A stretch of 8,514 nt of DNA, taken from contig JAHKKL010000057.1 in NCBI GenBank assembly GCA_020027635.1, forward strand, positions 1-8,514, in the 5' to 3' direction. The position numbers were made by a program, and so were the translations under genes. Source of the DNA: Gammaproteobacteria bacterium (GTDB lineage: Bacteria > Pseudomonadota > Gammaproteobacteria > UBA9214). Each line of letters begins with the position of its first letter. The stretch's first letter is position 1. Shown in pieces: positions 8,210 to 8,514 of this stretch. Below the pieces are notes generated by a model. That model was not told the origin of the DNA. It did not search any database and saw only the letters and a program-made list of their open reading frames with translations.

Positions 8210-8237
8210 GTTAAATGTGTCCTTTATCCTTAGTCAA
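8210..8237 (-). promoter_or_regulatory. Candidate sigma-70 promoter for csp
   Basis: On the minus strand TTGACT (8232-8237, five of six consensus bases) is followed after 16 bases by TTTAAC (8210-8215, four of six). Transcription would start near 8203 and give a leader of about 130 bases, the kind of long untranslated region typical of cold-shock genes. Another AT-rich box, TATAAG, lies just downstream. Confidence 0.45.
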
Positions 8238-8305
8238 GTAGGCATTTCCTTTGCCGATTCGTTGCAGAGGGCGCCAGGAAGTTTATATTGCGCGGTGTTC
8301 GGTTC

Positions 8306-8311
8306 TATAAT
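8306..8311 (+). promoter_or_regulatory. Candidate -10 box for clpS
   Basis: Perfect TATAAT, 107 bases before the clpS ATG. At 17-18 bases upstream the sequence reads TTATAT or TTTATA, a weak -35. The following leader would be about 100 bases. Confidence 0.4.
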
Positions 8312-8418
8312 ATATCCAGTCATATGTATCGGCGCGCTTGCGCCAGATCCCATTCATCAGAGGATGTCAGACCGGGACCCATGCCTTCACGTACACCTGT
8401 TAGACTGGTATTGCAGCC

Positions 8419-8514
8419 ATGACAGACGAACGCCGGAGCAGTGGCGAGGAAGGCCTGGCGCTCAAGGAAGCCAGGCCGCAACTCAGGGAACCACCCCTAT
8501 ACAAGGTGGTCCTG
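8419..8514 (+). CDS. clpS: ClpS, ATP-dependent Clp protease adaptor (5' part only)
   Basis: Only the first 32 codons are in the window, in an unbroken frame that continues past the right edge. ClpS binds N-degron substrates and delivers them to the ClpAP protease. The visible part is the flexible N-terminal extension followed by PPLYKVVL, the opening strand of the ClpS core. EEGLALKEARPQLREPPLYKV is a close match to ClpS of Pseudomonas-type bacteria as I remember it, and position next to csp and icd agrees (clpA would be expected beyond the edge). The upstream in-frame TAG at 8401-8403 leaves ATG 8419 as the only normal start; I see no clear ribosome-binding site. Confidence 0.9.
   Translation, partial: MTDERRSSGEEGLALKEARPQLREPPLYKVVL

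Larger units (their letters stand above)
8072..8418. other. Divergent intergenic region between csp and clpS
   Basis: This 347-base stretch has no convincing open frame. It holds the csp leader elements and promoter (8078-8237) on the left and the candidate clpS promoter and leader (8282-8418) on the right. The leader also contains a small GGCGC/GCGCC stem near 8333-8346. Base composition falls to AT-rich between 8201 and 8320, as expected for promoters. Confidence 0.6.

Overview
The window looks like a chromosomal, GC-rich stretch from a gammaproteobacterium. The evidence is the genes and their order: HflD is essentially a gammaproteobacterial protein, MnmA, NudJ, Icd and ClpS all read like gammaproteobacterial versions, and the order clpS / csp / icd / nudJ / mnmA / hflD is, from memory, the same conserved block seen in Pseudomonas. 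I cannot name the genus. I see no phage, plasmid, insertion sequence, CRISPR array, tRNA or rRNA.

Left part (1-5197, all minus strand): reading from right to left, nudJ (Nudix hydrolase), a small exported protein of unknown function, mnmA (tRNA 2-thiouridylase) and hflD are packed tightly: an 8-base overlap, then gaps of 33 and 34 bases. They probably form one operon. After a 123-base gap with its own -10 box and a hairpin comes acnA (aconitase A), which runs off the left edge.

Middle (5198-6480): a 279-base divergent promoter region separates nudJ from a plus-strand gene for a 306-residue exported protein of unknown function. That gene has a strong ribosome-binding site, a perfect -10 hexamer about 110 bases upstream, an 11-base direct repeat in its leader, and two tandem hairpins after it. 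The second hairpin is a textbook Rho-independent terminator.

Right part (6481-8514): icd (NADP-dependent isocitrate dehydrogenase, plus strand) converges on a cold-shock-domain gene of CspD type (minus strand), with a hairpin at their junction whose loop contains the icd stop codon. A 347-base divergent region then carries candidate promoters for csp (leftward) and clpS (rightward). clpS is cut by the right edge after 32 codons.

Functionally the window is mostly housekeeping: two TCA-cycle enzymes (aconitase and isocitrate dehydrogenase, consecutive steps but about 4.3 kb apart on opposite strands), tRNA wobble-uridine thiolation, nucleotide phosphate hydrolysis, stress/stationary-phase functions (CspD type) and the N-end-rule protease adaptor. 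I found no complete undescribed multi-gene system. The parts worth a second look are the two uncharacterised exported proteins set within the conserved block, one with a possible Cys-His-Asp catalytic triad, and several leader or junction hairpins.
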